DNA from: Portulaca oleracea
Lineage: Eukaryota > Streptophyta > Magnoliopsida > Caryophyllales > Portulacaceae
NCBI GenBank assembly: GCA_029582165.1
Contig: CM055888.1
Coordinates: 15,213,001 to 15,277,000 of the forward strand
Length of the DNA stretch: 64,000 bases
Direction of reading: 5' to 3'
Part shown: positions 21,300 through 32,732 of the stretch, piece by piece
Position numbering within the stretch: the stretch's first letter is position 1
How the letters are laid out: the number at the start of each line of letters is the position of its first letter
Position numbers and translations under genes: made by a program
Notes under the pieces: model-generated
Databases searched by the model: none
What the model saw: only the letters and a program-made list of their open reading frames with translations
Told to the model about the DNA's origin: nothing

Positions 21300-22304
21300 T
21301 ACTTGACTGAGCCTTAACATATGCTTCGCAACCCTAAACCCTTAGGAAAGACAAATTGGGAACTCTTCCTCTCCATATCTCATAGGGTTTCTTTTCAACA
21401 GCTTTGGTGGGAGATCTATTCAAGATGAGACAGACAGTTTCTAGAGCATATCCCCAAAAACTAGTATGCAAATCTGACTCGTTGATCATCGATCATACCA
21501 TATCTAATAAAGTACGATTTCTCCTTTCAACACACCATTATGCTGAGGTGTTCTAGGACGCGATAGTTGTGAAACAGTTCCACACTCCTTTAGATGATCA
21601 AGAAACTCTTGGCTCAAATATTCACCACCTCGATCAAATCAAAGTATCTTTATTGTCTTGCCAAGTTGATTTTGTACTTCATTTTGGAATTTCTTAAACT
21701 TTTTAAAGAATTCAGATTTGTGATGCATCAAGTAGACATAACCATATCTACTTAGATCATCGGTATAAGTAATGAAGTACTTGAACCCACCTCGGGCACT
21801 TGTACTTATATGACCACATACATCAGTATGCACGAGTCCCAAAAGTTCAGTTGCCAGTTCACCAATTTCAGTAAATGCTGACCTGGTCATTTTACCCATA
21901 AGATATGCTTCACAAGCATCATATGCTTCAAAGTTGAAACCACTCAAAAGTCATGCACTATGCAGCTTTTGTATGATTTTTTTGGTTTATATGACCCATG
22001 CGACAGTGCTACAGGTAAGTGGGATTCGAGTAAGATGTTCTAGCTTTCTTGGATATATGTGGTAAACAGGTTTATCTAAGTCTACAATATACAAGCCATT
22101 AAACCGAACACCTGTACAAAAGTAGTTTCCATCTTTGGAAATATTAAAACGACCATCGCCAAGTTCAAAGGAATAACCTTCCTCTTCCAAAACGGATATG
22201 GAAATCAGATTTCTTCTTATCACAGGAACAAAATAACGATTATTCAGCTCTAGAATAAGCCCGGAAGGTAAAGATAAACTACAAGTTCCTAGGTAGACGA
22301 CCAC
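21300..22304 (-). pseudogene. Copia integrase of element D
   Basis: ELLGLVHTDVCGHISTSARG with the first catalytic Asp, then KYFITYTDDLSRYGYVYLM. Downstream are fragments of the NGVERRNRT region (about 21530-21500) and the PEE/GCEAYV block. Broken by stops and frameshifts. Confidence 0.83.
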
Positions 22305-22560
22305 AATTCTTTGCCCGTTTCCTTAACCTGCTTAACCCTTCTGCTTTTGCTTAGCCTCTACACATTTCAACAAATGTGTGAGCAACAACCGGTATCTAAT
22401 ACCCATATAGAAGGGTCAGTGAAGTGAATCTCAACCACATTGTTACCTGATTTGGGAACCACCTTCCCATTCTTTAGGTCCTCCAAGTATGATGCGCAGT
22501 TCCTTTTACAGTGCCCATTGCCTTTATAGTAAAAGCTGTTACAATTAGGATCGGGTCCTC
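22305..22560 (-). pseudogene. Copia zinc knuckle and protease active site of element D
   Basis: Knuckle relic FYYKGNGHCKRNC (first Cys pair altered) near 22540-22500, then WVLDTGCCSH with the DTG protease motif at 22396-22388. The two lie about 35 residues apart, as expected for copia. Confidence 0.75.
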
Positions 22561-22599
22561 CTCCTTTTGATTTAGCTTGAGCAACTGCCTTGCCTTTTC

Positions 22600-23247
22600 C
22601 TTTCTTAAAAGGAGGAAACTTCTTGCCCTTGGCCTTCCTCTTAAAGCTTTTCCCTTCTCTCCATTATAACATCAGAGGTCGGCTTTGCAGCAACCTTAAT
22701 GTCCCTTTCAGTTTGGATAAGCATCCCATTCAAGTCCAAAAGGCTAGGGTCTTCCTGTTCCTCTGAGGCTGCATGTTGAAGTTCATCCTGAACGGACCAA
22801 ACTCATCATGGAGCGAGGATAGGATGGTGTCCATAGCCAACTCTTGGCTATAGGGAAACCCAAGCTTCCTCAAGTTGTCCAAAAGACCAATCATTTTTAG
22901 CACATGAGGTCCTCATCCTCAAATTGCTTTTGAAGGTCATGAGACATTGAAGCCAGCATAAGACAAGCAACTTGGAGTTTATCATTAACATGACGTTTCC
23001 ACTTGTCCTTTTTAGCTTGGGTAGTTGTAGATGATGGGGACTCTCCCTTTTCCTTCTCAAGAACATATTCTCCTTTTTCAGATTTGAGGACAATCCCTAA
23101 ATTTCGATACCAATCAAGAAAATTGGAACCATTCAGCTTATCCTTCTCAAGGATTGAACGCAGATTGATTGCAAACGAAGAGGTGGAATTAGACATTGTT
23201 GAATCTACATGCCAAGCAAAAAGGTTCATTTTAGAATTATTCATCAA
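22600..23247 (-). pseudogene. Copia gag of element D
   Basis: Starts near MNNSKMNLFAWHVDST, then LNGSNFLDWYRNLGIVLKSE and KRHVNDKLQVACLMLASM, the common copia gag N-terminal domain. The frame is lost near 22900. Relic G shows the same start at 56428. Confidence 0.82.
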
Positions 23248-25100
23248 AATTCTGAAACTAAACTCTTTTAATTTTCACATCAAACACTTTTTAACTCTCA
23301 TTACTGTTTAATGTAACCAAGATCCAACACGCCCAAGCGATCTCAAGTGGGCTTTGGTCCAAACAAACCTTATGTCCTTTGCCTAAACTAGAACATCTCA
23401 TGATAAATCGTTCTAAACGACTCCCGGCAAGAGTATGTGTATCTCATACAACATCTCTCTCCGTTGCTCATGATTCAAGACTCTATAGCTCACCATTATG
23501 AACCTAACTGACTCTCACCCAAATTGTTAGCGATCCATCAACGACTTACTTTGGCAATGACTGCCTAGGATCCAAGTGGTGGTCGTCAGGATGAGCTATT
23601 ACATGTTCAAATTTTGAGAGTTCAAATTTTTTATTATCCTAAACATGCGATTTTAGGTGAACTTGGTGAATCGATCATCAAAGACATAATAAAACGATAA
23701 AAGCATGCTAAGAACCATTCAAAGCATAAAATAAAATCCCTAGTATGGCCTCCTAAACTTAATTAAACAACTTTAATTAAGATAAACTAGTCTTGAAGCA
23801 GCACTTCAAGAACACCTTCTCGAATGCTTTCAAGAACTCCTTCTTGAACCACCGCAACAGAATAGCCCCCACTCGAACCAACATCCATGTTGTTATTGAG
23901 CTCCCACTCGACTTCATGTCTCAACATTACAAGATTTACAAGCGGGCTCATCAAATGAGATTAGATTGATTTCAAATATAAATTACAACTTTAATCAAAT
24001 TAAATTGAAAATATCGATGGCACGCATGCCGTATTTCATCCAACCCAACATGCAAGTTGATAAAATCAGAGTAGCTAAGGCCTTACTAAGAGCGCATGCA
24101 GTCAAGCAAATAATTTTGACAACGTTACAACACAACATATCAACATATGTCAAAACATGCTTCAATAAGAGACATAGAAGACATCCAACTTACAATATAT
24201 CCACCAAAATCTAGGGATAAAGCCAACATAATTTAGCATCAAACAAATCCCAAATATAAGCAAGAAATTACGCGTGCATACTCAACATAATCCAATTTTA
24301 TTAAGTTAAGATCTCCAGCCTAAAATGATTTTAGGCGAGATAGGAAACACCTTTCCTTCTTGAAATTTCAAATTTCAAGGCTAGACACACACTCATTTTT
24401 GCTCAATTTCCAAAATCGAGAAAACTTACTCAGCAGATTCCTAATCCATGTTAAGGATCGTTTTGTAGAGGTTGAACTGGAATCACCCAACCACCAACTC
24501 TACAAAACAATCTGTTTATGCCCAACTGATCGATTGTTAGTTGATTTCCAAAATCAACTCTTCCCATAATGCAGTATTTGAATGGAATCCCAGTTCAATA
24601 CCGCAGGTTAAATCTAATTTTAACAAGGAAGTTATAGTAAATAAGATTTCAAGTCTAAACATTTTAGACCCAAACCTCAAATTCTTTAGGTTCGATATTT
24701 GAAGAAACCATGAAGTGACACTAGTTAAGAGTGTGACATCACATGTCATGCATATTCAAACTATGCCCAACCTCATGAAAAAAAGCCAACACTAACATGA
24801 GAGCCATCACGAGCACGGCGTCAAACGCAACAATTACTCAAGATGCTCAACAAGAATCCAATACGATCACGAGAGCCATCGCGAGTACGGCCTCAAACGC
24901 AACAATAAATTACTCAAGAGGCTCAACAAGAATCCAATAAGATCACGAGAGCAACCGTGAGTACAGCGTCAAACACAATAATTACTCAAGAGGCTCAAAG
25001 TGAGAGAAACAAAGCTATGAGTTTCACCAAAATCCCGAGTAAGACACATAGTGTCGCGCTTGAGATTCCTTGTCAAACAAGGGTGAAGCTCAATGCAAAC
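23248..25100 (-). other. Leader of element D (gag-proximal part)
   Basis: Unusually long untranslated leader, interrupted at 25101 by element C and continued at 54592-54954. No conserved ORF. It aligns to relic G on both sides of the D insertion. It contains the 72-76 bp tandem repeat at 24796-25000. Confidence 0.7.
24796..25000. repeat. Tandem repeat in the D leader, about 2.8 units of 72-76 bp
   Basis: Units start CAYGAGAGC at 24796, 24868 and 24944. Each has CGAG-ACGGC-TCAAACGCAA and ATTACTCAAGA-GCTCAA. Confidence 0.9.
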
Positions 25101-26340
25101 TGTTCGGTCTCGTTTCGAGCCGAATTTATATCATTTTATAAATTTTTTTGCTTGTTTTAGCCCCTTAATTATATATTAGTTATGATGATTTTATGTTTTT
25201 CTAGGACAATCAAGAGTTAGAAGAAAATTCGAGCCAAAAAGCCTTAAAATGCTCAAAGCAGGCAGTGTAGCTCCCGCTACACTGGGTGTAGCGCCCGCGA
25301 CAGCCGGGCAGAACTAGGTCACGCCCGCGACCTGGGCGCCGCGCCCGTGACAGACAGCAACAAAAGAAGCGCTGGCAAACAATAAAGGGTCGCGCCCGCT
25401 ACAGAAGCGTCGCACTCGCGACGTGCCAGCCAGAAGAGGGTCGCACCCGAGACACGTCCTGTTCACGCCCGCGAAGACGGTGAAGAAAAATTTTTGAGAA
25501 ACTGTCGCGCCCGCGACGGAATTTGTAGCACCCGCGACTATCTGAAGCGAGCCCGATTTAAAATCAGGCGACGGCTGGGATTCAGAAATAAAGCGCGCGG
25601 CGGCTATGCTAGGGTTTGGAGAGTTTTATTATTTCCCTTTTCTTTCATTATATAAACACTATTACACTATCATTAGAAAATAAAAATCTTTTCTTAGTTT
25701 TATCATTAGTTTTTACTTAGGTTTTAGAATTAGACTCCTAGGTTTAATTTTAGATGAAGTTTTCTTAATGTTTTCTTTAGTTTTCGATTGTAATTCAATT
25801 ATTCCAAGATCAGTGCAATTCTTTTCTTCAAGTTCTTGTTTTCTTTCGGTTAATGTCTTTCAGTTTCATTAGTATTAGTTCCACAAAAATCCAATTTTTA
25901 ATGAAGAGGAGGATTAAGGTTCCTCAAATTCTCCCTTCAGGTGAGGATTCGAGCATTCTTAGTAGTCCAAATCACTCTTTTTCTTGTTTGTTCGGGGGAA
26001 GATTCATGATTAAAGATTAAAGATTCATGATTAGCATAATGCATTCTAGGTATAATTTCGTTTCCTTAATTTCAGTATTAAATTCAGTTTTTACATTCTT
26101 CGCTCTTGAGTGTTTTTAATGGCTTTCTTGATTATGTTCTTGTTTTCTTGCTTTCTAGTTTAGTTTCTTTAGTTAGGTTTTGATCTCTTGTTCTTGTTTT
26201 CAATTCATAATTAGTTTAGTTTAATTATTTACTGCTTCCTGCAATTTGAAACCCTTACCAAACCAATTTCTTGAAAACCTAACACACCATCCCTGAGGTA
26301 TGACAACCCTACTTTTTACCCCAAAATCTACAACCAAACA
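25101..26340 (+). repeat. 5' LTR of element C (1240 bp)
   Basis: TGTTCGGTCT to CAACCAAACA. TATATAAA at 25649-25656. It matches 53322-54591 with several indels, including a shortened palindrome array and an extra segment in the 3' copy. Confidence 0.9.
25263..25547. repeat. C-type palindrome array in U3 of the C LTR
   Basis: About ten variants of GTCGCGCCCGCGAC (6-bp arms around CC). The first, 25263-25284, has 9-bp arms CAGTGTAGC and GCTACACTG. Others include GTCACGCCCGCGAC (25319), GTCGCACTCGCGAC and a full copy near 25504. The array ends about 100 bp before the TATA box. Confidence 0.85.
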
Positions 26341-26341
26341 A

Positions 26342-26358
26342 TGGCGCCGTTGCTGGGG
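26342..26358 (+). other. Primer binding site of element C (tRNA-Asp type)
   Basis: TGGCGCCGTTGCTGGGG directly after the LTR. One base differs from the site in element E. Confidence 0.85.
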
Positions 26359-26494
26359 TTTGCGTTATTTGGTAGATTAATTTATTGGTTTGTGTGTAAA
26401 TAGTTTATTGCTTTCTTAGTTGTAATTTAATTCAAATAAAAAATGTGAACATAAAATTTGAAAAACAAATAAAAAAAATAAAAAAAAGAGAGTC

Positions 26495-27061
26495 ATGACC
26501 GATGTTAGGGTTCCACAATTTGAGCAAGAAGTATTTTGGAGATATTTTGCTAGATTACAGAATTATATTGCTGAATGTGAATCATATGGTATCTCACATG
26601 ATACATTAGATATCTTGGGTATTGTGTATGAGGGTATAAATTATGAAACTCGTAATCTCTTAGAATATTATAGGTTTTCTAATTTAGGAGAAGATGAGGC
26701 ATTGGAATTTCTTGAATGGTTGTCTAAGGATACTTATGAATTTGAACAACAAAATTCTCCCTTTGACCCCCATATTTCAAATTTTGCACCACCCTCTGAG
26801 ACTTTAACTGAACAGTCATATCAATATTCCCCGTATTTTGATGATCAATCTTATGGTAGGGGTTACGTAGAAAACTCTTAAGATCTTACCCCATGTGATG
26901 TTATTGAGTCTCATCCTTTGTGCTTACATTGTGATTCTCAGTACCATGATTCTAACTCTTGTTTTCGACCTAAAGTGGATGAATTGTGTGCGAAAATGAC
27001 CGAGTACATGCGTGAATTTTTACATGAGACTAACCCTAGGGTAGAAATTCCTTCTTCATAA
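26495..27061 (+). pseudogene. Gag-like protein of element C
   Basis: Starts at ATG 26495: MTDVRVPQFEQEVFWRYFAR, then LLEYYRFSNLGEDEALEFLE, a pattern I recognise from uncharacterised plant retrotransposon gag-like proteins. TAA at 26879, then readable knuckle-like HPLCLHCDSQYHDSNSC and further text to a second stop near 27059. Presumably it supplied particle packaging for a non-autonomous element. Confidence 0.65.
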
Positions 27062-27104
27062 GTGATTGAGTCGATAGTTGAAGTAGGACATTCATCATCT
27101 TAAA

Positions 27105-27663
27105 TTGCATGATGATTCTCTTTTGTATGATTATGATGAGGATGATGCCTACTTTAACAGACCTAGTTTTGCATGTATTGAGCTTAGCAATTCCTTAGCT
27201 CTAGCTACATCTAGAGAGCATGAGAAAATTGATGATTTTGTGTGTGATGATGTAGAACTTGATGAAAACATTTTAGATGATGAACCATTGTCCACACCAT
27301 TGTCCATGCCTTTGTGTGAAGAAAAGGTTGAGTCTAATGAATGCCATGATACTTGTAATGTAACTGAACATGATCTTGTTGAGAGTGAAATTGAATCCTT
27401 TGTGATTGAATGTGTGCTTGATACTGAATTACTCACTTTCATTAAGGATCATTATATTAATGAGGCATTATCTACCCTTTCCTGTGAATCCATTGAAAAT
27501 AATGTGAAATCTTATAATGATGAACTTGAGTCTTTGGGGATTGATCCTAAGTGTTTGAACTTGGTTTGTGACAATGATATTTTTTATGGTGATATGCTTT
27601 ATGAGTCGTTGTTTGCATCCAATTCTATGCATGAGAAGGTTAAGGAGTGTATTGTATTGCTCC
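27105..27663 (+). pseudogene. Acidic ORF of element C, split by insertion of element B
   Basis: Function unknown. Very acidic: LLYDYDEDDAYFNRP, CDDVELDENILDDEPL, then LGIDPKCLNLVCDN. The frame runs straight into element B at 27664. The missing C-terminus resumes at 51360 on the far side of B. Confidence 0.7.
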
Positions 27664-27801
27664 TGTAGACACTGGGATTTGCACTGATATAATCCCAACT
27701 TATCAAGAGTTTAAATGAAACATCTCGGCCGGATACATCACTGGGCCAATGTAACAAGCAAAGAAAACAAAAACAAGTTTAAGGTGGCCCACTATCAAGA
27801 A

Positions 27802-28077
27802 CAAAACCCGCACGAGTTTTGATTAAAGGAGGCGGCCCAGAATCAGAACAGGCCCAAGGCGCGCCCCAGCCCAGAGGCTTCAAAACCCGCGCGAGTTTTC
27901 TGTTACCTAAGCGCGTCGTTTTAGCTCCGTCCACGTCAGCGATCTGTGCCTGGATATTATAAAACCCGCGCGGGTTTTAATTTCCAGAAGTTGGCGCCAA
28001 CATCTTTGATCATCCTTGATTTTAGCCTACATGGTTTGACCTTCTGCCTTGACCTCCCATAACCCGCACGGGTTTTG
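27802..28077. repeat. Four B-type palindromes in U3 of the B 5' LTR
   Basis: 27802-27821, 27881-27900, 27960-27979 (perfect: TAAAACCCGCGCGGGTTTTA) and 28059-28077. Start-to-start spacing is 79, 79 and 99 bp. The last is about 88 bp from the TATA box. Confidence 0.92.
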
Positions 28078-28875
28078 ATCTTTCATGGAGATGGAGAGCA
28101 TGATCCTAGGGATGTGTCTCCCTCCATTTCCCTCCAAATCCCTCACCTCATCACCTATAAATACCCCCTCATAATCACTCTCATTTCATCAATAATCATC
28201 CTTTATCACCCTTATTCTACCAAATTTCCACCAACTATTATCATCATCCTACCTACACTCTCTTAAACTCTCTCTATTATCCATTCTCTTATTATCATCC
28301 TCTTACTCTACCAAATTCTTATCACATCATTATCCATATATCACTCTTCTATCATCCTCATACTTATCCTTTCATCCACCAAGTCAAAGGAAGTCAAGAT
28401 TTTGATCGGCGCATTCGGATTCCTAAATCAACGAGGTTTGCCCTACGTTTCTTTCGTTATTTTAATTATGTAATTCATATTTCATTTCCATTACTTGTGT
28501 ATATTTTGTAAATAAAAACCTTGTTTTATAATGCATGTTAAGAATATAAAGTTGCGAAATTAATTAAACTTCTTCCGCTCTATTTTCATTTTAATGTCGA
28601 TTTTAGTAGAGTCTGTTTTCTAACAGGCGAATTCGAGAATTCTTATAATTCTCAAATTCGTAACCTTACCCCCGGACTTAGAGTCGGGTTTCGTAGACCG
28701 GAGTTATTTTTAATTTTATGGTTTGTCGGTTTCCTTAAATCTACTGGCGACTCTTATTTCTTTTATAACCCGTTTAATTATTTTAAACATACGGATTTAC
28801 ACCAAAATACTTAAAAAATGATTTAGTATTTTCCGTATATTAATCCAAGGCTAAAACCGAGAGAAAATGGGTCTA

Positions 28876-28980
28876 AAATTGATAAAACCTGCGGGGGTTT
28901 TATCAATTTCAGCCCATGTTCTTTGGCCCAAAGAAAAGCATGGTCCAGCCCATTGACAATTAAAACTCGCACGGGTTTTA
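28876..28980. repeat. Two B-type palindromes in U5 of the B 5' LTR
   Basis: 28876-28909 has perfect 14-bp arms AAATTGATAAAACC and GGTTTTATCAATTT around TGCGGG. 28961-28980 is a decayed copy (TAAAACTCG/CGGGTTTTA). Confidence 0.9.
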
Positions 28981-29252
28981 GCTGTCCATCGCAGCCTGTT
29001 TGCTTTCTGTTGGGCCTGGATCTGATATTCGGGTCAAAACTGAATTATTTTAAATTATTTCGGTGTAATTTCGAATATTTAAATAATAAAAACGGATTTG
29101 TAAAATAAATAAAATTTCACCACCCCGAAAATGAATTTCATAAAATAAAAATATCCTTATTTAAGGATTAAGCAACCTTAGTCGACTCCCGATCGTTTAA
29201 GTAGCGCATCGCGGAGAAAAGGGGTGCACCCTTTTCCCGGGGTCCTACAGAT

Positions 29253-29270
29253 TGGCGACTCCACTGGGGA
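29253..29270 (+). other. Primer binding site of element B (tRNA-Arg type)
   Basis: TGGCGACTCCACTGGGGA, three bases after the LTR, identical to that of element A. Confidence 0.82.
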
Positions 29271-29488
29271 CTTAAACTTAAAAAGAGGGTAAAAAATTGA
29301 AAAAATCGAATTAATTTGAAATTGTAAAAGGGAGAAGTTTATCATTTTCGCGATTTTATAATTCTTTTTAGGCATCCTTAGCATACCAGGCCACTAATCG
29401 CGTCTTTTTGACACGTTAGCACAAAGGCGGCGAATAAGTTATACCTAGGTGATTCCCTCGAGAGTGGGCGGGCCACTACTTGTGGGAT

Positions 29489-30923
29489 TGATAAGTGCTT
29501 CTCGTATATATGAGAACTTGGTTGTTTTGATAAGAATTTGGGGAATATTTGATTTGATTATGTTATTTTATACCCGAATTTCCCATATTACACTTGGTTT
29601 GGAGTTTGGTGAGTTTTGTAGGGAATTTGTGAAGAATCGATGTAAACCGAGCCCAAAAAGCAAGTGTAGATCCAAGTTATGAGCTTAAAGGACCAAGAAG
29701 TGAGATGTTGGATCACCCAAGCCCAAACAATGGCCCAAAGTACTCCTAGGCCTGAAAAAGACAGTGGCACGGGTGGTGTCTGCAGTGGCACGGGTAGTGC
29801 CTATGACCAGAACGTGAAGAATTGTGTGCAGTGAAGCGACACGGGTAGTGCCTAGGGGGGCACGGTCCGTGTCACTATGAGCACGGTCCGTGCCACCCCT
29901 GGCACGGTCCGTGCCTCTCCTGTCTTTTCATTTTCGGCGGTTTTGAGTTGATATTTGCCTATATTATGCTGATTTTCGGCCGAGTAGAGAGGAATCATTC
30001 CACCATCTTCCATTCCATGCCCTAATCATATCCATATTCCATATTCCATCCACCATTGAAGATTGAGAGAAGATTGAAGATCAAAGAGCAACTTGAACAT
30101 ACTTTGAAGTGGAGGAGCAAAAGTCCTCCATTATTGATTCCTAGCAAGTTTGTTCTTCACTTGGGTTTATTATTTCTCAATCTCTCATAGATTTTCATAT
30201 GCTTTCTAGAATAGATTTCAATTGCTTTGTAGTTTTAAACATGAATTGTGAGTAGTTCTTTTAGTTTAGGGGATGAACCTTTGAAGTTGCTTGATGAATT
30301 GACTTTGTTGGATTAAATAATCATGAATTTAGTTTGTTTAAATCTATTTGGTCTTTGAATTGAATTGTTATTTCTTTTGCTTGATCACCAATTGCATGTT
30401 AATAGGTTGTTGAATGAAATACCGAAAGGAGAAGTTTGATTACCCGAAACCCTAGATTGAACTAGTTAAAATTATCTAGACATAGAAGTTTTAACTAGGG
30501 TTCTTGAGATAATTAGATCTTTAACCTTGACTAAATCGAAATAACCACGAAAGTAGGTGCTTGGTTAGTCTTGGCAATTCGCTCTAGTGGCAAAATCTCA
30601 TTGCGAAGTACTCTATGCGATTATCGAACCTTGATTATGCAAATTAATGAAATGAAAGTTCAATCCACATCGTTGATTCGTTATTTGACTTAGGTTTCAT
30701 CCCCTGAACACCTTTTTCCCTTGATTTCATCAGAATAGTTCAGTGAATATTCGTTTGTTTAGACCTTGTTTATGATTAGAGTTAGATTTAGTTGATTCAA
30801 AACAAAAACCCGATCGGCTTAGCGATCAACTAGGAGGCTAGTTCAGTGCGTTGAAAGGAAAAGTCCCTGTGGGATCGACCTTGATATTTGCTACACGTAC
30901 ACCCGTGCGCTTGCGGCCTATCA
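29489..30923 (+). repeat. 5' LTR of element E (1435 bp)
   Basis: TGATAAGTGC to GCGGCCTATCA. TATA-like CTATATTA near 29960. Nearly identical to 35758-37189. Confidence 0.96.
29766..29915. repeat. E-type palindrome array in U3 of the E LTR
   Basis: Six 15-bp units of GGCACGGTCCGTGCC type at 29766, 29787, 29838, 29859, 29880 and 29901. The last is exact (7-bp arms, 1-bp centre), and the last three are 21 bp apart. The same array is in the 3' LTR (about 36034-36184). Confidence 0.92.
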
Positions 30924-30929
30924 AGTTTT

Positions 30930-30946
30930 TGGCGCCGTTGCCGGGG
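30930..30946 (+). other. Primer binding site of element E (tRNA-Asp type)
   Basis: TGGCGCCGTTGCCGGGG complements the 3' end of plant tRNA-Asp. It lies 6 bp after the LTR. Confidence 0.87.
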
Positions 30947-31062
30947 ACTTTGTCCCTAGCCAGCCACTGAACGAATACCCTAAGGTTGCCTATGTCTTTT
31001 ATTTTCTGTTTTGATTTTCCTTGGTGTTTTGGTTTTTGTCTTGCGAGGTTTACTCTACGTGC

Positions 31063-32433
31063 ATGCAAAAGGCTCCACTCTTTGAGCTTGATCCTGAAAT
31101 CGAAAGAACCTTTTGCTCTCGGCGAAAGAAGCAAAAGTTAGAGCACGCCCGGAGAAGACAAGAAGAGAACTCCAAGCGAAAAAACACCATGTCCGGCGGT
31201 GGCGGCAGTGGAGAGCCTAGAATCACGCTTGGCTCCTATGTGATGCCAAATGTCACAAATCAACCCTCCGCCATTAATCCTTCAAGAGTGGCCTCTGACG
31301 ATTTCGAGCTGAGGAGTTCACTCATCAATTTGGTGAAGGCCAACCCATTCCATGGCCTCCCAAATGAACATCCCAACCGGCATCTTCGCCTATTCAACCA
31401 AGCATGTGAGACCTTTAAGGCAAATGGTGCAACGCCCGATGCAATCAAGCTGCGATTGTTTCCCTTTTCACTTGAAGGGAAGGCTTGGGAGTGGTTGGAC
31501 GCTCTTCCATCAAGCTCTGCCATCACCACTTTTGACCAACTTGCTAGCCTATTCTTGGCGAAGTACTTTCCTCCTAGCAAGTTGACGAGCCTCCGGAATC
31601 AAATCTCAACATTTGTCCAAGAGCCGGATGAGTCCCTCTATGAAGCGTGGGAGAGGTTCAAGGACCTCTTGCGTCAATGCCCCCACCATGGTTTAGAACC
31701 ATGGGTCCCGATACAAGCCTTCTACAACGGGGTGGATGACAACTTGAGGGCCAACATCTTGGCGGCGGCGGGAGGCAACATCATGTCCAAGACAGTGGCG
31801 GAACTCCAAACTTTGATTGAGGAGATGGCGATCAATAGCTACCAGTGGTCAAAGCCCCGTTCCAAGAGAACGGGAGGTAAGTATGAAGTTGATGCCATTT
31901 CTATGTTGAATGCTAAGTTGGATGCCATGACTAAGAAGATGGATATGTTGAATGTGAATGCTCCCCCTCCCCAACCATGTGCGTCGTGTCAATCATATGA
32001 GCATGAGACCTTGAATTGTCCTAGTGGGTTGGTTAGTAATGAATCGACCGAAGTGGTTAACTATGTTGGTAACCCTTCTAATAGGCAAAACTTTGACCCT
32101 TTTTCCAATACTTACAATCCCGGCTTTAGGTTCCACCCGAAATTTTCTTACCGGAACAATAACCAAATGGGTCAACCCCAAGGACAAAGACAACCCCAAG
32201 CACCTCCACCACAAGCTCCCCAAAAGCCTAACCTAGAGGCTATGATACAAGCTTTGATGTTGTCTCAACAACATCACCAACAACGGCAACTTGAGCATCA
32301 ACAAAGACAAGATGAGGTGATTAAGGCCTTAGCTACTAAAGTTGACCTTATGAGCACCCACACTCAAATGCTTGAGAATCAAATTGCCATTCAAGCTGGT
32401 ACCTCCAATAACCCTCAGGTAATGCTTCCCTGA
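31063..32433 (+). CDS. Gag of element E (Athila type), 457 codons with stop
   Basis: First in-frame Met at 31063 (MQKAPLFELDPEIERTFCSR). The gag domain follows: NPFHGLPNEHPNRHLRLFNQ, LFPFSLEGKAWEWLDALP, YFPPSKLTSLRNQISTF and FYNGVDDNLRANILAAAGG, then a knuckle-like CASCQSYEHETLNC, an Asn/Gln-rich region and a Gln-rich coiled coil. The frame is open for its whole length. A TGA at 32431 separates it from the protease linker, which continues in the same frame (NPKEQCNAIVLRS) to about 32660 before a one-base shift. It may still make a working gag. Confidence 0.88.
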   Translation: MQKAPLFELDPEIERTFCSRRKKQKLEHARRRQEENSKRKNTMSGGGGSGEPRITLGSYVMPNVTNQPSAINPSRVASDDFELRSSLINLVKANPFHGLPNEHPNRHLRLFNQACETFKANGATPDAIKLRLFPFSLEGKAWEWLDALPSSSAITTFDQLASLFLAKYFPPSKLTSLRNQISTFVQEPDESLYEAWERFKDLLRQCPHHGLEPWVPIQAFYNGVDDNLRANILAAAGGNIMSKTVAELQTLIEEMAINSYQWSKPRSKRTGGKYEVDAISMLNAKLDAMTKKMDMLNVNAPPPQPCASCQSYEHETLNCPSGLVSNESTEVVNYVGNPSNRQNFDPFSNTYNPGFRFHPKFSYRNNNQMGQPQGQRQPQAPPPQAPQKPNLEAMIQALMLSQQHHQQRQLEHQQRQDEVIKALATKVDLMSTHTQMLENQIAIQAGTSNNPQVMLP

Positions 32434-32732
32434 AAGCCCGATCCTAACCCTAAGGAACAATGTAATGCCATTGTTTTGAGGAGTAGGACACAATATGAGG
32501 GACCTAGCGTGCCAAATGCCAAGCATGGGGGAGTTGTGGTTGAGAAAGAGGTTGAGAGGCCTAGTGAGAATGTTGTTGGTTTTGAAAGAGAGAAAGACCT
32601 TGAGAGTGAGCATTCAAAAGAGAACACCGAAACCCGACCTCATCTCCACCTAGAGTTTACAAACCACCGTTACCCTTTCCTCAAAGATATGCTAAGGCTA
32701 AATTTGATGCAAAATTCGGCAAGTTCTTTAAT

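Larger units (their letters stand above)
27664..29249 (+). repeat. 5' LTR of element B (1586 bp)
   Basis: TGTAGACACT to GGGTCCTACA. TATAAATA at 28156-28163. Six B-type palindromes. It differs from the 3' LTR mainly by transitions, several of them inside palindromes. Confidence 0.93.

Noticed and set aside
25263..25547. CRISPR-like array of short repeats
   Set aside because: Repeats are palindromic, unequal in spacing, and sit in a plant LTR present in two copies.
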